The translations under genes were made by a program, and so were the position numbers. 64,000 nt of DNA, from the NCBI GenBank assembly GCA_026745465.1, contig JACYXH010000575.1, positions 1,866,001 to 1,930,000 of the forward strand, in the 5' to 3' direction. The notes below the pieces were generated by a model, which had not been told where the DNA came from, did not search any database, and saw only the letters and a program-made list of their open reading frames with translations. Source of the DNA: Lota lota. Its lineage: Eukaryota > Chordata > Actinopteri > Gadiformes > Lotidae. This document shows positions 1 through 37,650 of this stretch, piece by piece; position 1 is the stretch's first letter, and each line of letters opens with the position of its first letter.

Positions 1-263
1 TCTGTAAAGTCTCAAATCAACACCCTGTAAACTGTAGAATTACACGTGGTAAAATCCCCTTTGATAGAACATCGCCGTAGCGAAAAAAAACAGGAAACAA
101 GGCGTAACTCCGCCTCTTGCAGTCCTGGTTTCCGGCCCAGGCTCTCTGCCGTCTGCCCCCCCTGCTGGATCCGAGTTCACATCTTCCCTAAGTCCCCTGA
201 CCTCTCTCTGTCTATCCTCTTTCATAACCTTTCGTTATATTCCCCTGTTACCCGTCCTTCCAG

Positions 264-1952
<1,689 letters not shown>

Positions 1953-3005
1953 AACAACAGAAGCGCCCTCTCTAATCAAAGGGAGACACCATGAAAAGCC
2001 AACTAGCCAGGCGCTTTCAACTCATGAAAACGGTGTCGACGTGTTCCTTCGAAGGGATTACGACCAGCACAAGCACCATGTCGGTATACATTGCGTTGAT
2101 TATGTTTAGCGAGTCAGTGCTGCGGATAGGCTCCGGGGCTTTTTAGTGGTTTTCAAACTCGTCTTACTATAGCCAGTGGTAACGTTCGGACATAGAGGGC
2201 AGGTGTCTCCCCACCTAATAGTCATATTTTTGTGTAGGTATTCGTCCATTATGCAATTTCCTTTTGTCCATTCATATTTAATACAGCCAGTCAACTCAAG
2301 GGTTAATGAACCCCTTTCCAAATATCAATGTTCAAATGGATATGTGTTACTGAGAAAATACAGAATTATTATTATTAATATTATACATTTATGGAATGTT
2401 TTGTTTTCATTCACTGCTGCAGAAGTACAATCTAAAATGTCAAATTTGTGTCTGTGGTGGAGATATTTCACTACAATTAATCAAAATCTCTGCGATTAAA
2501 ATAACATGTCTTTCATGCTTACTAGATTAAAATGATGAGATGGCAAAGGGCTTTTTTTGCTGTGGGACAAAGTGCATGTAATCTATATCTTTATGAAGAT
2601 TGTCAGCTCACGTTTGCCAAAGCACATACAGTATGCCGTCAGTTCTATTCAAGTGGAAGTTGAGGTGATCATTTTACAGTGTAAATTAAGAGTTTGTTGC
2701 ATCTCTGCTTTGGTGGGAAAGTTGACTTTTGGAACTGCAAGCTTCGATATAGGAACCTCATTGGTTACAACCCGCAACCTAAATAAGACACTTTAAAGTG
2801 GCTTCCTGATCCTCAGTGTCCCATAAATACAGTTGGTGTTGGGAAGAGTCTGTTGGAAAATGCCCCAACCCAATTCTGTCCCAGGTTTTGCGTGTATGTG
2901 TTTTAATTCCAGCCATCACCTGAAGATTGAAACATTGTGTGAATGCACTGAGTTTATGGAGTTCCTGTTTTTCATTCAATAAATAGATTTTCTATCTTTA
3001 GTAAC
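1953..3005 (+). other. 3'UTR of the MFF/FATE1-like gene
   Basis: Non-coding, AT-rich sequence after the stop codon. A canonical AATAAA lies at 2978-2983 on the plus strand, so the transcript probably ends near 3000. No other gene is seen here. Confidence 0.6.
2978..2983 (+). terminator. poly(A) signal AATAAA
   Basis: Canonical hexamer about 1 kb after the MFF/FATE1-like stop, on the coding strand. Confidence 0.6.
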
Positions 3006-3210
3006 AGTGTGTGCAATTTGCCTTGTTTCCTTACAAATGTATGCAGGCCAATTCTAGAATATTAGCATAAAAATGGCTTTTAAGATTAGGTTTGAGAAGT
3101 GTTGTCAGTTTCTAGAGGAGCAGAAGGATCACTTTTTTGTAATGTTTTATTTTACAAAAAAAAACCAATACTAACCATCAATGTTCTTTCTCAAACAAAC
3201 ATTTGGAGTC

Positions 3211-3216
3211 TTTATT
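3211..3216 (-). terminator. amot: candidate distal amot poly(A) signal
   Basis: TTTATT on plus reads AATAAA on minus. It lies about 230 bp beyond the oppositely oriented poly(A) signal at 2978, giving a tail-to-tail gene arrangement. Confidence 0.35.
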
Positions 3217-5853
3217 TTGGGAACTTGTCTGAAATACATTATAAACCAACTAAATAAACTAGATCCATAGTACATTAAACTAAATGAGATGAAAATTTAA
3301 TGTATATAAAAAAAGATTGACACATGTTTGTTGAACATTGTTAAAAAAAAAAAAAACATTTACGGCAAATGTGATTGTACAACAATATAAAAACCAAGCA
3401 GCACATGTCCAGAGTCCAGGATTCTGCAACTAGCGCTTGTAACAGTACATGATTTAAACGTTCAACGGAACATACTGCTGCTGAATACATTTGCTCGACC
3501 ATGGCCATTTTCTTTTCACAACACTGCGCTGGGGCACCCATTCTAAATCTGTCTGGAAGAACAATAAAAAACTTGTAACCCAAAGATTTGATCGCTTTTT
3601 CCTAAACCAAACATAAATTAGGATGGAGCGTACAGAACACAGGTGGATGTCATCAGTGCTTTGCATTTAAAACTAAACATTGTAAAAAAAAAAACAATAT
3701 ATCAAAGTAAATTGATTGCATAGTGCAGAAAAACAAGAGCGCACCAATTGTAGGAGACGCTTGATGTGAGGGGCTTCACCTTGGGTTCCTTTGTGAGTAG
3801 GCAACATAGGGTAGGATGCTTGGATTGCCATGGCAACGGCCTAGCAGGACCCAAGTTTGGTGAGACAGAAATTCTTTACATTGCCATAGATCGTTCCTGT
3901 TTAAAACTGTTTACTCTAAGCCTTCTATGAATTAATCCATCTCTTTCACTGATGTCAAGTTTTTCATTAGACTTTACGTTTAAAGAGATGTCTGACTGAC
4001 ATGTCTATGTTATGGTCGAATCCTTGATCAAAAAGTGTCAAAGAGGGGCACAATAACACTAATTCATGACAGGAGTGTGAGTCAGGCAGGCATGGACTAC
4101 TTTACATGAAAAGCACGACATTTGAATTTTGAAATGTGTTTTCTACACCTGAAATTATTTGTTCGATACAAAATCTTGCAAGGTTGTCACCGGTTAAAAC
4201 AAGGCATATTTGGAGACTAAACTAATTAGAAGTGCATGTTTGACAAGTTCTTTTTCTGAATTGAGTGACAGTCACAACTCACATGACCAACAGAGAGAAG
4301 CACACTGATGGGGCAGGAGCATAAACATTTAGTTTGTAACATTTGACACTTTGCCATTATAATTGCTTCAAACTACAAACACAACAAACTTGTATATGAA
4401 TATATCAGCACACATTGGAAGATAGTCTTAAAAAAAATGAAGGGCCAATAGTTAGAATTCAACATTTCTAATAAATGAACAAAAACAAGTCTGTGAGTAT
4501 AGCTAAATGTGCCAGCATTCATATGTGAATATAAATTAATAATGTTATGACAAACCATTCACCTCAGATTTTATAGTGTTTTATATTTTCCCTTACAGGG
4601 AACATTCAAATATTCTCTTTTTTTTTGGAATTACTCAAAACACAACTCTGCAGAGCCTGCTGTTCCCACATGACACCCTTCTCACTCAAGTCCTTTGTCT
4701 TAGTTCTCCTCAAAGCTCTCTAGGAAAGACAGGAATGCTACAGTAACAGGGTTAACCTTCTACATGTCAAATCCTCACAAATTACATCTCAACATTCAAG
4801 TTGTGGTTCACACGGGTTTAGTTCCAAGCACTGCCCTGACACCCCCATACAGTAACGATATGCCGTGCGTCTGTTATAAAAACCTTACTGACGTAAACAT
4901 TACATGTTGTGCTTCAACGATAGCATTAGGCACTAAGGCAACGTTTCTAATACAATGTGACACAAATATCAAATACTTGATGTACATAATTGTAATTTGT
5001 AACGTTGTATTTTTTATATTAAGAGACTTTAACTATGAGAAGGCAAGTTTTACATTATCTAACCAGCCAAAGCTTCTTTGGTCCCAGTATTTTGGCTTTA
5101 AGTGGAAATCTTCCAGTTTATTCATTCTGTTAATAAGCTTCAAGTTCATGTCGGTCTACTGCATGGGATTCTGGGAGTGGTGAAACAACAACAAAAAAGG
5201 AAACTTCTGAGAAATTCCAATCGTCTTGACTTCCAATGAAAGATTGATTCTAATCGTCTGCACCTCACTGGTGGCCAGGGCTATTTCTTCCAAAACCAAT
5301 CATTTAAGTGCAGATAGAATGTCGTTTGGAGAAAACACTATTCAATCATAAAAATGTAAAATAAATCTAGCCTCCTTCAGTTTGGCCAAACGCACTAAAC
5401 AAAATCGGTCATTTTTATAGGCTCAATTTCAAATAGCCAACATATTTTTTCATTTCTAGGCTCTGGCAGTGGAATTGTCCAGAAAGGGTATTTGATTAAA
5501 TCGATGGTACAAGCAGGAAAAATAAAATCTGAAAATGGTTGTGGTTGTTGTTGTTTTTTATCATAAAAGGGGAGGCCACGTGGCGTATGCGCGCAACAAA
5601 TAAACGTAACTAACCAACAGTTAACATTTTCTGTATTGTCATGACGAAGCCCTCAATTCCATCCATATGCTATTCCGAGCAGGTTAAAAAGTGAACACTG
5701 AGTGACTTGTGAATCTTGAAAAAAGGGAGGCTAGACACAGATGCAGCACAACGAATGGAAACCAAAAGCAACACTGCAAAGGCACATTGGTGATCCCCTG
5801 TACTGTACTGCTGTAAGTCACTCACTGGTCATCACCGGCACACCAAGGCTAAT

Positions 5854-5854
<1 letters not shown>

Positions 5855-5895
<41 letters not shown>
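5855..5895. repeat. (CA)n microsatellite
   Basis: About 20 CA units in the proposed amot 3'UTR (UG in that transcript). Confidence 0.95.
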
Positions 5896-6966
5896 CTGTG
5901 ACAAGGACGTGCTTTGACCAAACACCAAAGAGTCAACCAATAATATTAAGAGGGCAAAGGGACCCACATTCGTCACAATTACTAATACGATAACTATTTC
6001 ATTCAGAAAAAAAACAACACAAACAAGACAAAACCAGAGGCATCGGGGGCCCTGGATCCACATCTAAGACTCTGGAAGTGGTTAGGCATTGTGCCGTGTT
6101 ATAATAGAAACAACGATAAAGCAGGATCCCATCCAGGGGCGGTAGAAAGGTTCCCAAATTTGACAAGGGTCCACGATCAGGCCCCCAACCCCATCCAGTG
6201 GGGATTGGCCCGGCGGTTTAAAACAGGATCACAGTGAAAGTGCCGACTCCTCAAACTTCCCTTCCAAAATGTCCACAGCCAACCGCCAGAGTCATGCATC
6301 GGGGATGGTTAGCGCATAGCAACAGCCGAGCCATTGAGAAGCAAGCGAGGCAGCACATTGTTCAGCCAGTTCTTTTTTGGCACGGTCTGAATATATCAAC
6401 TACCGATTGGGTACTGCGACATCACCATGGTGACATCGCAAGCTTCCGACACAAGTATTGCTACCAGCTTTTGAGCAGGTTTGCGTGGCTAGCTATGAAT
6501 GCTAGCAAAATAACTGTATCCAAGTCAGGTTTTTACAAATGAGTCTGGTCAATGTGATTAACTGCTTTGCTTCGACGCCCCCCCCACCCACCCACACACA
6601 CACATACACACAAAATCCTCCACAAGGTTTACAGCATACATACGCATATACAGTATTTATAAGGGTAAGGATATTACAGTATCGTTACCCAATTACCATG
6701 CCTTACTATTGTAAATAATAAACTACACATAAATACAATACCTACGTCGGATGTTTTGTAAAGAAAAAAAAAAAACACCCTCTTTAAAAAATAAAATACA
6801 AAAAGTAGTGCAATAAATGCATTAAAAGGTGGCCAATACATTTGGTCCCAGGGAGGCTGGTCGATGGACTAGCCTCTGGCAACAATGTAAAAGTGACTTG
6901 ATTGATCTGCCTGACAACGTGGCCAACAACAGAAGGAACTTGTTGTAAAAAGCTCCATTCAGGCTT

Positions 6967-7012
6967 GATGAAATAACTATTGATGAAATAACTATTGATG
7001 AAATAACTATTG
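6967..7012. repeat. 15-bp tandem repeat, 3 copies
   Basis: The unit TGATGAAATAACTAT is repeated three times head to tail inside the proposed amot 3'UTR. Confidence 0.9.
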
Positions 7013-7420
7013 GAAATGTCGGGAGGAGCCGTAACAATCAGGCGTTATGATTGGCTGTCACCGGCCAAGCACGTCCTTTCCAAATGTCCCGCCTACTGGT
7101 GAAATGCTAATAGTGTAGTAGGTGTTGATCAACACGGTTGCCATGTGTTCTGTGCACACTGTAACAATAATATCAACACTGTCACTGTATTGCCACCAAT
7201 ACTGTCAACGTATTCCTTAAGAAATACATCTTGAAAAGCACACTAGTGCATTTTAACAAAGTATTGCATACCCTCTACAGAGAGCATTAAACACCAAATG
7301 TTAAATTAAGAACAAAAAGAGCTATCCTTCACCAAAAATTCAAAGTGTGTGTGTGTATTTGTTTTGACTCGCAACCAAATCAATTGCATTGCCACACTCC
7401 ACTAATCAGAGGCTGTGTGG

Positions 7421-7575
<155 letters not shown>

Positions 7576-7639
7576 TTGGGCTGGTTTTGTTCGTCTGCCG
7601 CCAGGCAGGTGGCGCTGGAGAGTTCTTAAAGTGATGGTG

Positions 7640-25304
<17,665 letters not shown>

Positions 25305-25667
25305 GTTGTCAGTGCCGATGGATCCAACACAAGACCAGACTAGGTTGACGCTCTCATGGGCTCCCTCGGCATGAAGCCTCTTACACAGTTGCTTTGCATT
25401 ACAGAAGAGACTCCGGTAGCGGTAGACATGTGAATCAACCTGACTGGGAACGAACACACGAACACACACACACACACACAGAGCTGAGACCCAGCATAGT
25501 CCGACACAACTGAAAACCATGATGATTCACCCGTGACAGCAGAACCCACCGCCCTGATGCCATTGCCCCATATAGCACCATATATAGAGTAACCATGTGT
25601 GCAGACCCACCGACTACAGGCCATCTACTAAGGTTACAAGCACTCATTCATTTCCAATGGTCTCCCA

Positions 25668-26650
25668 GCGACACAGGCCGGGACCAGCGACACACGCCGG
25701 GACCAGCGACACACGCCGGGACCAGCGACACGCGCCGGGACCAGCGACACGCGCCGGGACCAGCGGCACACAGGCCGGGACCAGCGGCACACAGGCCGGG
25801 ACCAGCGGCACGCGCCGGGAACAGCAACACACGCGCCGGGACCAGCGGCACACACGCCGGGACCAGCGACACACGCCGGGACCAGCGACACACGCCGGGA
25901 CCAGCGGCACGCGCCGGGACCAGCGACACGCGCCGGGACCAGCGACACGCGCCGGGACCAGCGGCACACAGGCCGGGACCAGCGGCACACAGGCCGGGAC
26001 CAGCGACACGCGCCGGGACCAGCGGCACACAGGCCGGGACCAGCGACACGCGCCGGGACCAGCGACACGCGCCGGGACCAGCGGCACGCGCCGGGACCAG
26101 CGGCACACAGGCCGGGACCAGCGACACGCGCCGGGACCAGCGGCACACGCCGGGACCAGCGACACGCGCCGGGACCAGCGGCACGCGCCGGGACCAGCGG
26201 CACACAGGCCGGGACCAGCGACACGCGCCGGGACCAGCGGCACGCGCCGGGACCAGCGACACGCGCCGGGACCAGCGGCACGCGCCGGGACCAGCGGCAC
26301 ACAGGCCGGGACCAGCGACACGCGCCGGGACCAGCGACACGCGCCGGGACCAGCGGCACACAGGCCGGGACCAGCGACACACGCGCCGGGACCAGCGGCA
26401 CGCGCCGGGACCAGCGACACGCGCCGGGACCAGCGGCACGCGCCGGGACCAGCGGCACGCGCCGGGACCAGCGGCACGCGCCGGGACCAGCGGCACGCGC
26501 CGGGACCAGCGACACAGGCCGGGACCAGCGACACGCGCCGGGACCAGCGACACACGCCGGGACCAGCGGCACACAGGCCGGGACCAGCGACACGCGCCGG
26601 GACCAGCGGCACGCGCCGGGACCAGCGACACGCGCCGGGACCAGCGACAG
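25668..26650. repeat. GC-rich minisatellite, 19-21-bp unit, about 50 copies
   Basis: The core is GGACCAGCGACACGCGCCG (19 bp), with variants carrying GGCACACAGGCC (21 bp) or ACACACGCC. Variants are interspersed without a simple higher-order order. The array is strongly CpG-rich and lies about 230 bp upstream of the acceptor of the proposed first amot coding exon. The unit lengths leave several frames stop-free on both strands, producing spurious ORFs of up to about 415 codons. Confidence 0.97.
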
Positions 26651-28052
26651 CAGAGCGACAAAAAAAAGTTGAGGGGAATTCAGCTTTATGCAAATGTTCA
26701 GTGCCGCGCGATTGCCGACTATCAAATCCAAAAATGTGGAATCGTCGCGAGATTCCCCATTGTAATATCCCTCACACAAGGGACATTGCATATACAGTGC
26801 AAATAAATGAATAGCTGAATATGTATGAAACCTGTTCAATGTTTGTATAGAGTTTGTGTTGAAATGGTCCCACACGGTCACGGTAGCCTACATTTCCTGC
26901 ATGTCAAACACGCTGGGCCGATGGGGAGGCTAGCGACCCGGCTACAGTCAGCTACGAACTCTGTGGCGGCCCGAGCGTAGGCTGAGACTCAGGCACATCT
27001 TTCCAGATATAATCATGGGAGAGAAAGACGTTCCACCTCTCCAACGTTGGCTATTTGTTGCCGTTACTACTTTCCTTCGGCATCTTTGCGTTCGTCGCCT
27101 TGCTGCGGTCCCCAGGATGTTCCAGGTCTTGAGAGTTGAATGTGAAACGTGAGAGTTCGTGGTGATGGTCCTCATATAACATAACGCAGTACTCAACACT
27201 ACTGTGCCATCAATGCGTCCCTAAACACTATTCCGATCAGACCCTGAGGCCGGCCCACATAAACCACAAGGACAGCGGAAACTCAGGGAATGAAGGGGGG
27301 CTCAGGATGAGGACAACAGCCAAACCAGAATCAGATGTGTGTTTGTGTTAGTGATTCCGAGTATCTAGGAATGATTCAGGGTATTGTGCAGCGGATATAG
27401 TGTTACAAGGAGTGGCGGCGGAGCATGGCTTTGGGAGTCCTGGGAGGCCTTTGGCCGTGGGGTTGAGTTTGGGTGTAGATACGACCGGCCCCTAGCAACC
27501 GCCGTCGCCGCCGCAACAGGGATGCATTCTGACTCGGGGAAGGGAAGTGGCGTCCAGCGGGATGCACACCTACGCATTTTCGGTTAATTACACAGGGTCA
27601 GGTTACACGGTTGGTATACTGGCACAAGCATGGAGATCAAATCCCGCTATAATATTTCAAACCCCATAATGGAATGTAAAAAAGAAATGCCATGTTTTCA
27701 TTTCATCATTCATTTTGGCAGCTCCAGTGTACATCATGGCATCCTCGAGTTAGTCCTTCCCTCGTTCTACGCTAAGGACCGAAAGCCATGGATACATGGA
27801 TATGATGACCTATGACCTACTGAACTCGTCCATGTTGCTGGGCGACTGAGGGCTCTGACCGTTTAGCTACTCCTGGCTTGTAAGGACCCCAGTCTGCTAC
27901 CCTCGTCACCATGGAAATCATTTAGTCCAGACATAACAGTCTTGGCCGGCCAAGGAGTTTCTTTAATTAGCGATCAAACTCTCCATCCTCCTCACACACA
28001 TGCTCGTCCCAACACACACACACACACACATAACAGATGGACGCTGGACGCT

Positions 28053-28186
<134 letters not shown>

Positions 28187-28718
28187 TACAGTGTTCAGGA
28201 ATCACCGTGGGATCACCGTGACAACCTTTTCCCACCTTGGCTATTCTGGAGATGTAGCCATGGAAGAGGAGCATTAAGACCCCTACTACCCCTTTAGGCA
28301 TTCATAAATTAACAACAGGAAACAGAACAATTGCTGCTTGGACCTTCAGTCATACTAGTATTTGGTTGCTTTTCACACTTTAGAAAGATTGTGCAAAAAT
28401 TACATCTTGGCTGCGAAACAAGCAGACAACTGCAAGTATAAAGCCCTAATTATCATGTCATTATAACAGCATAAAAATGGGTGAATCAGCCACTAAACTC
28501 ACAAAAAGAGCAAGAGACGCATAAAAGTGCGACCTTTAGATAAAGCGGCTTTTCCGAGCTTTTATCATCACTCAACCTCAACACTGGTGCAGTGGAGTTG
28601 AGTTATGGCTCATCATCCACACTACTCTGATGAACGTTTGAAGAGAGAAATAAAAATGAGCAAAGCAGGACCTACAACAGGCCGGAGTAGGGGCTGTCAG
28701 AGGAGAAAGACAAATTAT

Positions 28719-28874
<156 letters not shown>

Positions 28875-29245
28875 CCACTGGGGCAAAAACAGAGGGAAGA
28901 AAAATGTAGTGAAGGTCACAGGAAAGGGAGCAGGAGACATGGAATGTGAAACGGAGATAGAGAAGAGAGAGAATAAAAGAGGAATCTGCAAGGGGAGTGC
29001 AAAACCTCCATGAAAGGTAGAAAACACAAAACGGGGAAAAGGACAGTCGACCAGAAAAACAGACAGGGAAGTAAAAGGAAAACTGAGGAACGCGTGTTCG
29101 GACACCAGCAGGAAATGCAACATTCCATTCTGGAATAGAACGCCCCCCCCCCCCCTTTTTTTTTTGCTTAAATCCCACCGACCAACTCAATCCCACCCCT
29201 CTCCTTCCTGGAGAATTAACTTTCTGAAGGGAAATATACATGTTT

Positions 29246-29248
<3 letters not shown>

Positions 29249-29338
<90 letters not shown>
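29249..29338. repeat. (TG)n microsatellite, 45 units
   Basis: Opposite-phase partner of the CA tract at 28722-28871, about 380 bp away. Confidence 0.97.
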
Positions 29339-29339
<1 letters not shown>

Positions 29340-29693
29340 CCCAAAAAAGGCTGGTCTCCCTCCGTATCTCTCTAAAAATTCCCAAGTCTCAGGCTGATAG
29401 CTAGCAACAAGCTACGGGTTACACTAACAGTCTGCCTGGGTTTCAATGATGAACGCAACCTGTGAACTTGTCGCTAGCTAACAGTCAGCCTGGGTTTCAA
29501 TGATGAGCGCTAGCAGGGCTTCGTAAACACAGACGAAAGTTATCAACGCTGGAACTATTTTGACAAATACATTTAGAGAAGAAATCTGAAAGCCGAACCT
29601 TCAAGGATATGTTGAGAAGGCGGACTGAATTGCAGCGTATTGATGGGTTGTAAATCGTGATAAAAAAAAGCACACACTGATAAGGTGTAGATC

Positions 29694-29918
<225 letters not shown>

Positions 29919-30239
29919 GAACCCCCGACACCAAAAACCAAACCCTCAAACCCCACCTATAGGGCTTGTACATCAGAATGCATCATGGGATGCTATTTCG
30001 AGAGGACTCAAAAGAGTCCAAATAAATGTAAATATACCGTATCCTAGGCTAATCAAATCTTTGTTTTGCCACGACTCGCATGAGAAACACTGTGGCAGTT
30101 TCAAACACAACAATGTCCCCACTTAATGACAAATCATTTCATGATTAATTACTAAACAATGACCAAAATACCATTGCTACCATTAACATCCCTATGCTTC
30201 TATGCTTCCGAAATGGAGGCGGCCATTACGATGTGACAT

Positions 30240-30592
30240 CACGATGTACAAGCCCTATAAGAACCATTAACCCTAACACTAGAACTGAAAACCAAACCCT
30301 CAAACAAGAACCATAACCCTAGAACTGAAAACCAAACCCTAAAACCCATCCCATAGGAGTCCCTAACTCCTTGGAAACCCTAACTCTAACCCTAACTCTA
30401 AAAAACAAACCCAAAGGACACCCTTATACAAACCTAAAACAAAACCCAAAACCCAACCCATAGGAAACCCTAACCCTAAAACATCCCCCTAGAACTGACA
30501 ACCAAACCCTAAAACCCAGCCCATAGCAACCCCTTAACCCTAGAACTGAAAACCATCCCTAAAACTAACCCATAGGAGACCCTAACCCTAGA
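30240..30592. repeat. degenerate telomere-like / CCCTAA-rich tandem repeat
   Basis: About five diverged monomers share CCCTAGAACTGAAAACCAAA, CCCTAAAACCCA and CCCATAGGA. Short CCCTAACCCTAA-like hexamer runs occur inside. It resembles an eroded interstitial telomeric or subtelomeric satellite rather than pure telomere. Confidence 0.75.
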
Positions 30593-31027
30593 TCTCCCTC
30601 TTTCTCTCTGCAGAGGAAAAGGTAGTTGAGCCAAGAGCCTCAGAAGACATCTGCTCTCTCTCGCTCTGTCTTTTCATCCCTCTTCCATTCCTTCAGTCTC
30701 TTGTCCAACTCTTACTTTTCTTGCAGTTGGGTCTTTTCAGGGCTGGCTGTTTCTCTCCCACCCCCCCCCACCCCCACCACACACACACCCACACACACAG
30801 TCTGCTGTGGTGATTCATTGTGGAGAGAGATCATGTTCCGCTGAAACACGTGACAGATTAAGGGGAGAAAGAGAGCAGGGTGAGGGGAAGAAATCCACTT
30901 TAGTCGTTCTTTTCATTGTGTTGTTCTTGTGAACATGTTTGATCTGAACTGCGTTCTGGGAAGACTGGACCAGGAGCTAATCGTTGAAACCCAGAGGATG
31001 GAGCTGGGATAAAGGGGAGGAACTCAC

Positions 31028-31200
31028 CTGCTCAGGTACGGCAGCCAATCAGCACCCAGGGCCTGCACACCTCTAGCAGCCGGCTAGCCTATCGTGTAAT
31101 GCCCAGCTTCTCTGGGTTCCATCCCCCTCCAGCTTAAGGGACATTTCAGAGTCCGTTGGGCATCTGCCAGTGAAGCTGGACGCTGCTTTCACAAAGAGCT
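31028..31200 (-). other. candidate amot 5' untranslated exon (3' border only)
   Basis: On the minus strand CTGAGCAG|GTGAGTT at 31028/31027 is a strong donor match, preceded by GC-rich sequence containing a GATTGG box. The upstream border is not determined. The region has no convincing coding frame. Confidence 0.25.
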
Positions 31201-31380
31201 TCTAAAAGCAGACAATGCTGGGGCTTTGTGTAGCTTTGTCTCTGGCCGTTTTGTTGTTGTTTTTAATGAAATTGATCAACTTCGTTGGTGTCTCTTCTCT
31301 GTCCCGCTCGCCTGCCTGGGACAGCCCAAGGAGCACCCCCCCCCCCCCCCCAATTCTGTAACAAAGAAAAGACCTCAAGG

Positions 31381-31563
<183 letters not shown>

Positions 31564-31680
31564 CCTCCCCCCGTCCCCCGTCCCCATCGCCAGGTGATGA
31601 GGAGTTCTGACCCTGACTGTTGGGGCCCATAGAACCGGGCCAGAGGCGGTTACAGACTCCGTGAGTCCAGTCCAGTCCAG

Positions 31681-31801
31681 CCCCCCCCCCCCCCCCCCCC
31701 CCCCCCAGCAGCTTTTTAAATAATAACCTCTGTGTTCTGGGCTCATGATTTACTGTGCATATCTTGGTGTTCCCGGGAGGCGAGAGCATGAGGATATACG
31801 T

Positions 31802-31842
<41 letters not shown>
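31681..31842. repeat. two poly-C runs (about 26 and 39 bases)
   Basis: Homopolymers at about 31681-31706 and 31804-31842, both followed by CAGCAG. The minus strand could form G-quadruplexes. Lengths are unreliable in an assembly. Confidence 0.9.
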
Positions 31843-32349
31843 AGCAGCGGCCCACATGACATGAGCCCGTTACTACCAGGCCCAAAGACAGACGAGGAAT
31901 GGCGTCGTGAAATTCTTCCCGAGTAAGCTGATTGTCGTGGCGCTATAGAAAGGAGTCCACGCTGAGCCACCCTGCTCATCGCCATTGGATTTCAACAACA
32001 AATAAAAAAGGTTCATGTGGAAACTACCCTCAGATCTTGCCAAAAAAGTATGCAAGATGTTCTATTTGGCATAGATATGTACGAGTTTGACAGGTGATCA
32101 ATATGAAGACCATCATTCTGGGTCAAATAAGAAACAGACGTGCAATACAACTCTCCGGTTGCCATGGAGACCAGTCAACAGATCCATCCCAAACATCAGT
32201 GAGCAGGTTGTCATTGCAAAACATCTGGCTTCTCTCCTGCTCCCTCTATGATGTGGGTTGTCATTAGTCCATAACACACACACACACACACTTAATACAA
32301 AGCATGTGCCAGGAAGCTGTGATGATGGTCGACACATTGCTGACAGCGT

Positions 32350-32477
<128 letters not shown>

Positions 32478-33775
32478 TGATTAAGAAGGATGGACTATTA
32501 GATTCAAGATTCAAGCCTTTTGACAAGTGGACTGGAGTATGACATTTAAAACTTCCTGCCAGTCATACAATTGGACAGACATAAATTGAGGCCTACTCAT
32601 TAACAACATTTTCCTAAAGTGCTGGCTCTCCAGGCTTTAAACCAGCATTTAGGATGGCTCATTGCTTGACATCACATGACTCATCTGTGTCCCCTGCTTG
32701 CTCATCAATAACCAGTGATGGGGAGAGGGTTCTACGTGTAAAGTATATTAATGTCTCCTTAGTTGTAGGGACGTCTACATCAAGGTAGGTCTGCGCAGGT
32801 GATCACATGACACCATGATAGAGCCAGCATCAGATATGTTTTAGAGAGTGTCCAGAGACAAGACAGATCGGCCAGTCACACTTGAAACTAAACAAGTACC
32901 TTCAGTAAACCATTGGGATCAAATTCCGGTGTTCTGTGAAACGCAGAGGACAGTTTCGAACACCTTTGCATTGTTGATGACTACAAAATTACAAAATGTA
33001 CAAGATGATAATCAACAGGAATTTCACGCAACATGATATAATATCATGAATGTCACCATTTGGGAGTGAAAACACGTGTGTGAAATTCTTAAGCCTGCGT
33101 GGATTTATGAACATGTAATTATTTTATTATTTAATACAAGCATAACAATTTTCTAAATGCAGTTTGTAGCAAATAATTGTATATGCGTGTGTGCAGCTAA
33201 ATTGCTTCTGTCTTTGCAATGCAGTTGACATCGACCAAGGAGGTTTTTCACCATGTCTGACACTTTGGAAATTTAACTCATAAAACATTGATCTCCTTAA
33301 TTGCAAAACAAAAATGACAACGATTGACAGCCATGGCAGCCAATCAAAATCATGCTGCTGGACTTCAGCAGAGAGTAAACAACAAAAGACCGAAGAGAAT
33401 ATTGAACGGACAAGAGAAAGACAAGGGTTGACCTCAGTTGGATTGCTTGTCAGGGATTAATTCTATGATGATAGAGGGGTCAAAGGTTATATTCTCACCA
33501 ACAGACCCTTAATTCACTGAGGAAATAGTGGAGGTCAGGACATACGGACTGCATTACCACACCAAGAACAAGGGGAAGGGAATGGTCGGAGTTCAACTAC
33601 CATATCAGAGAAGGACCAGCAGCATAAATGACAACAGAATGCCAGAGAGACTGAGGGCCCAAATCAAAGTGTGAGAGAGCGGGGGATGTGGGGGGGCGGG
33701 TAGAGAGAGAGAAGCAATCAGAGGAATTCCTGGGTTCTGTGTCATTGGCAGCGGGCCTCGTATGGAGACTGAAGT

Positions 33776-37650
<3,875 letters not shown>

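Noticed and set aside
4764-5183. 139-codon plus-strand ORF with hydrophobic stretches
   Set aside because: Opposite to the proposed amot 3'UTR, AT-rich, no known family; chance ORF is likely.
25595-26881. Long ORFs (337-415 codons) on both strands with Arg/Pro/Gly/Thr repeats
   Set aside because: They are read-through of the 19-21-bp minisatellite, open in several frames and on both strands; no non-repeat domain and no splice or start context.
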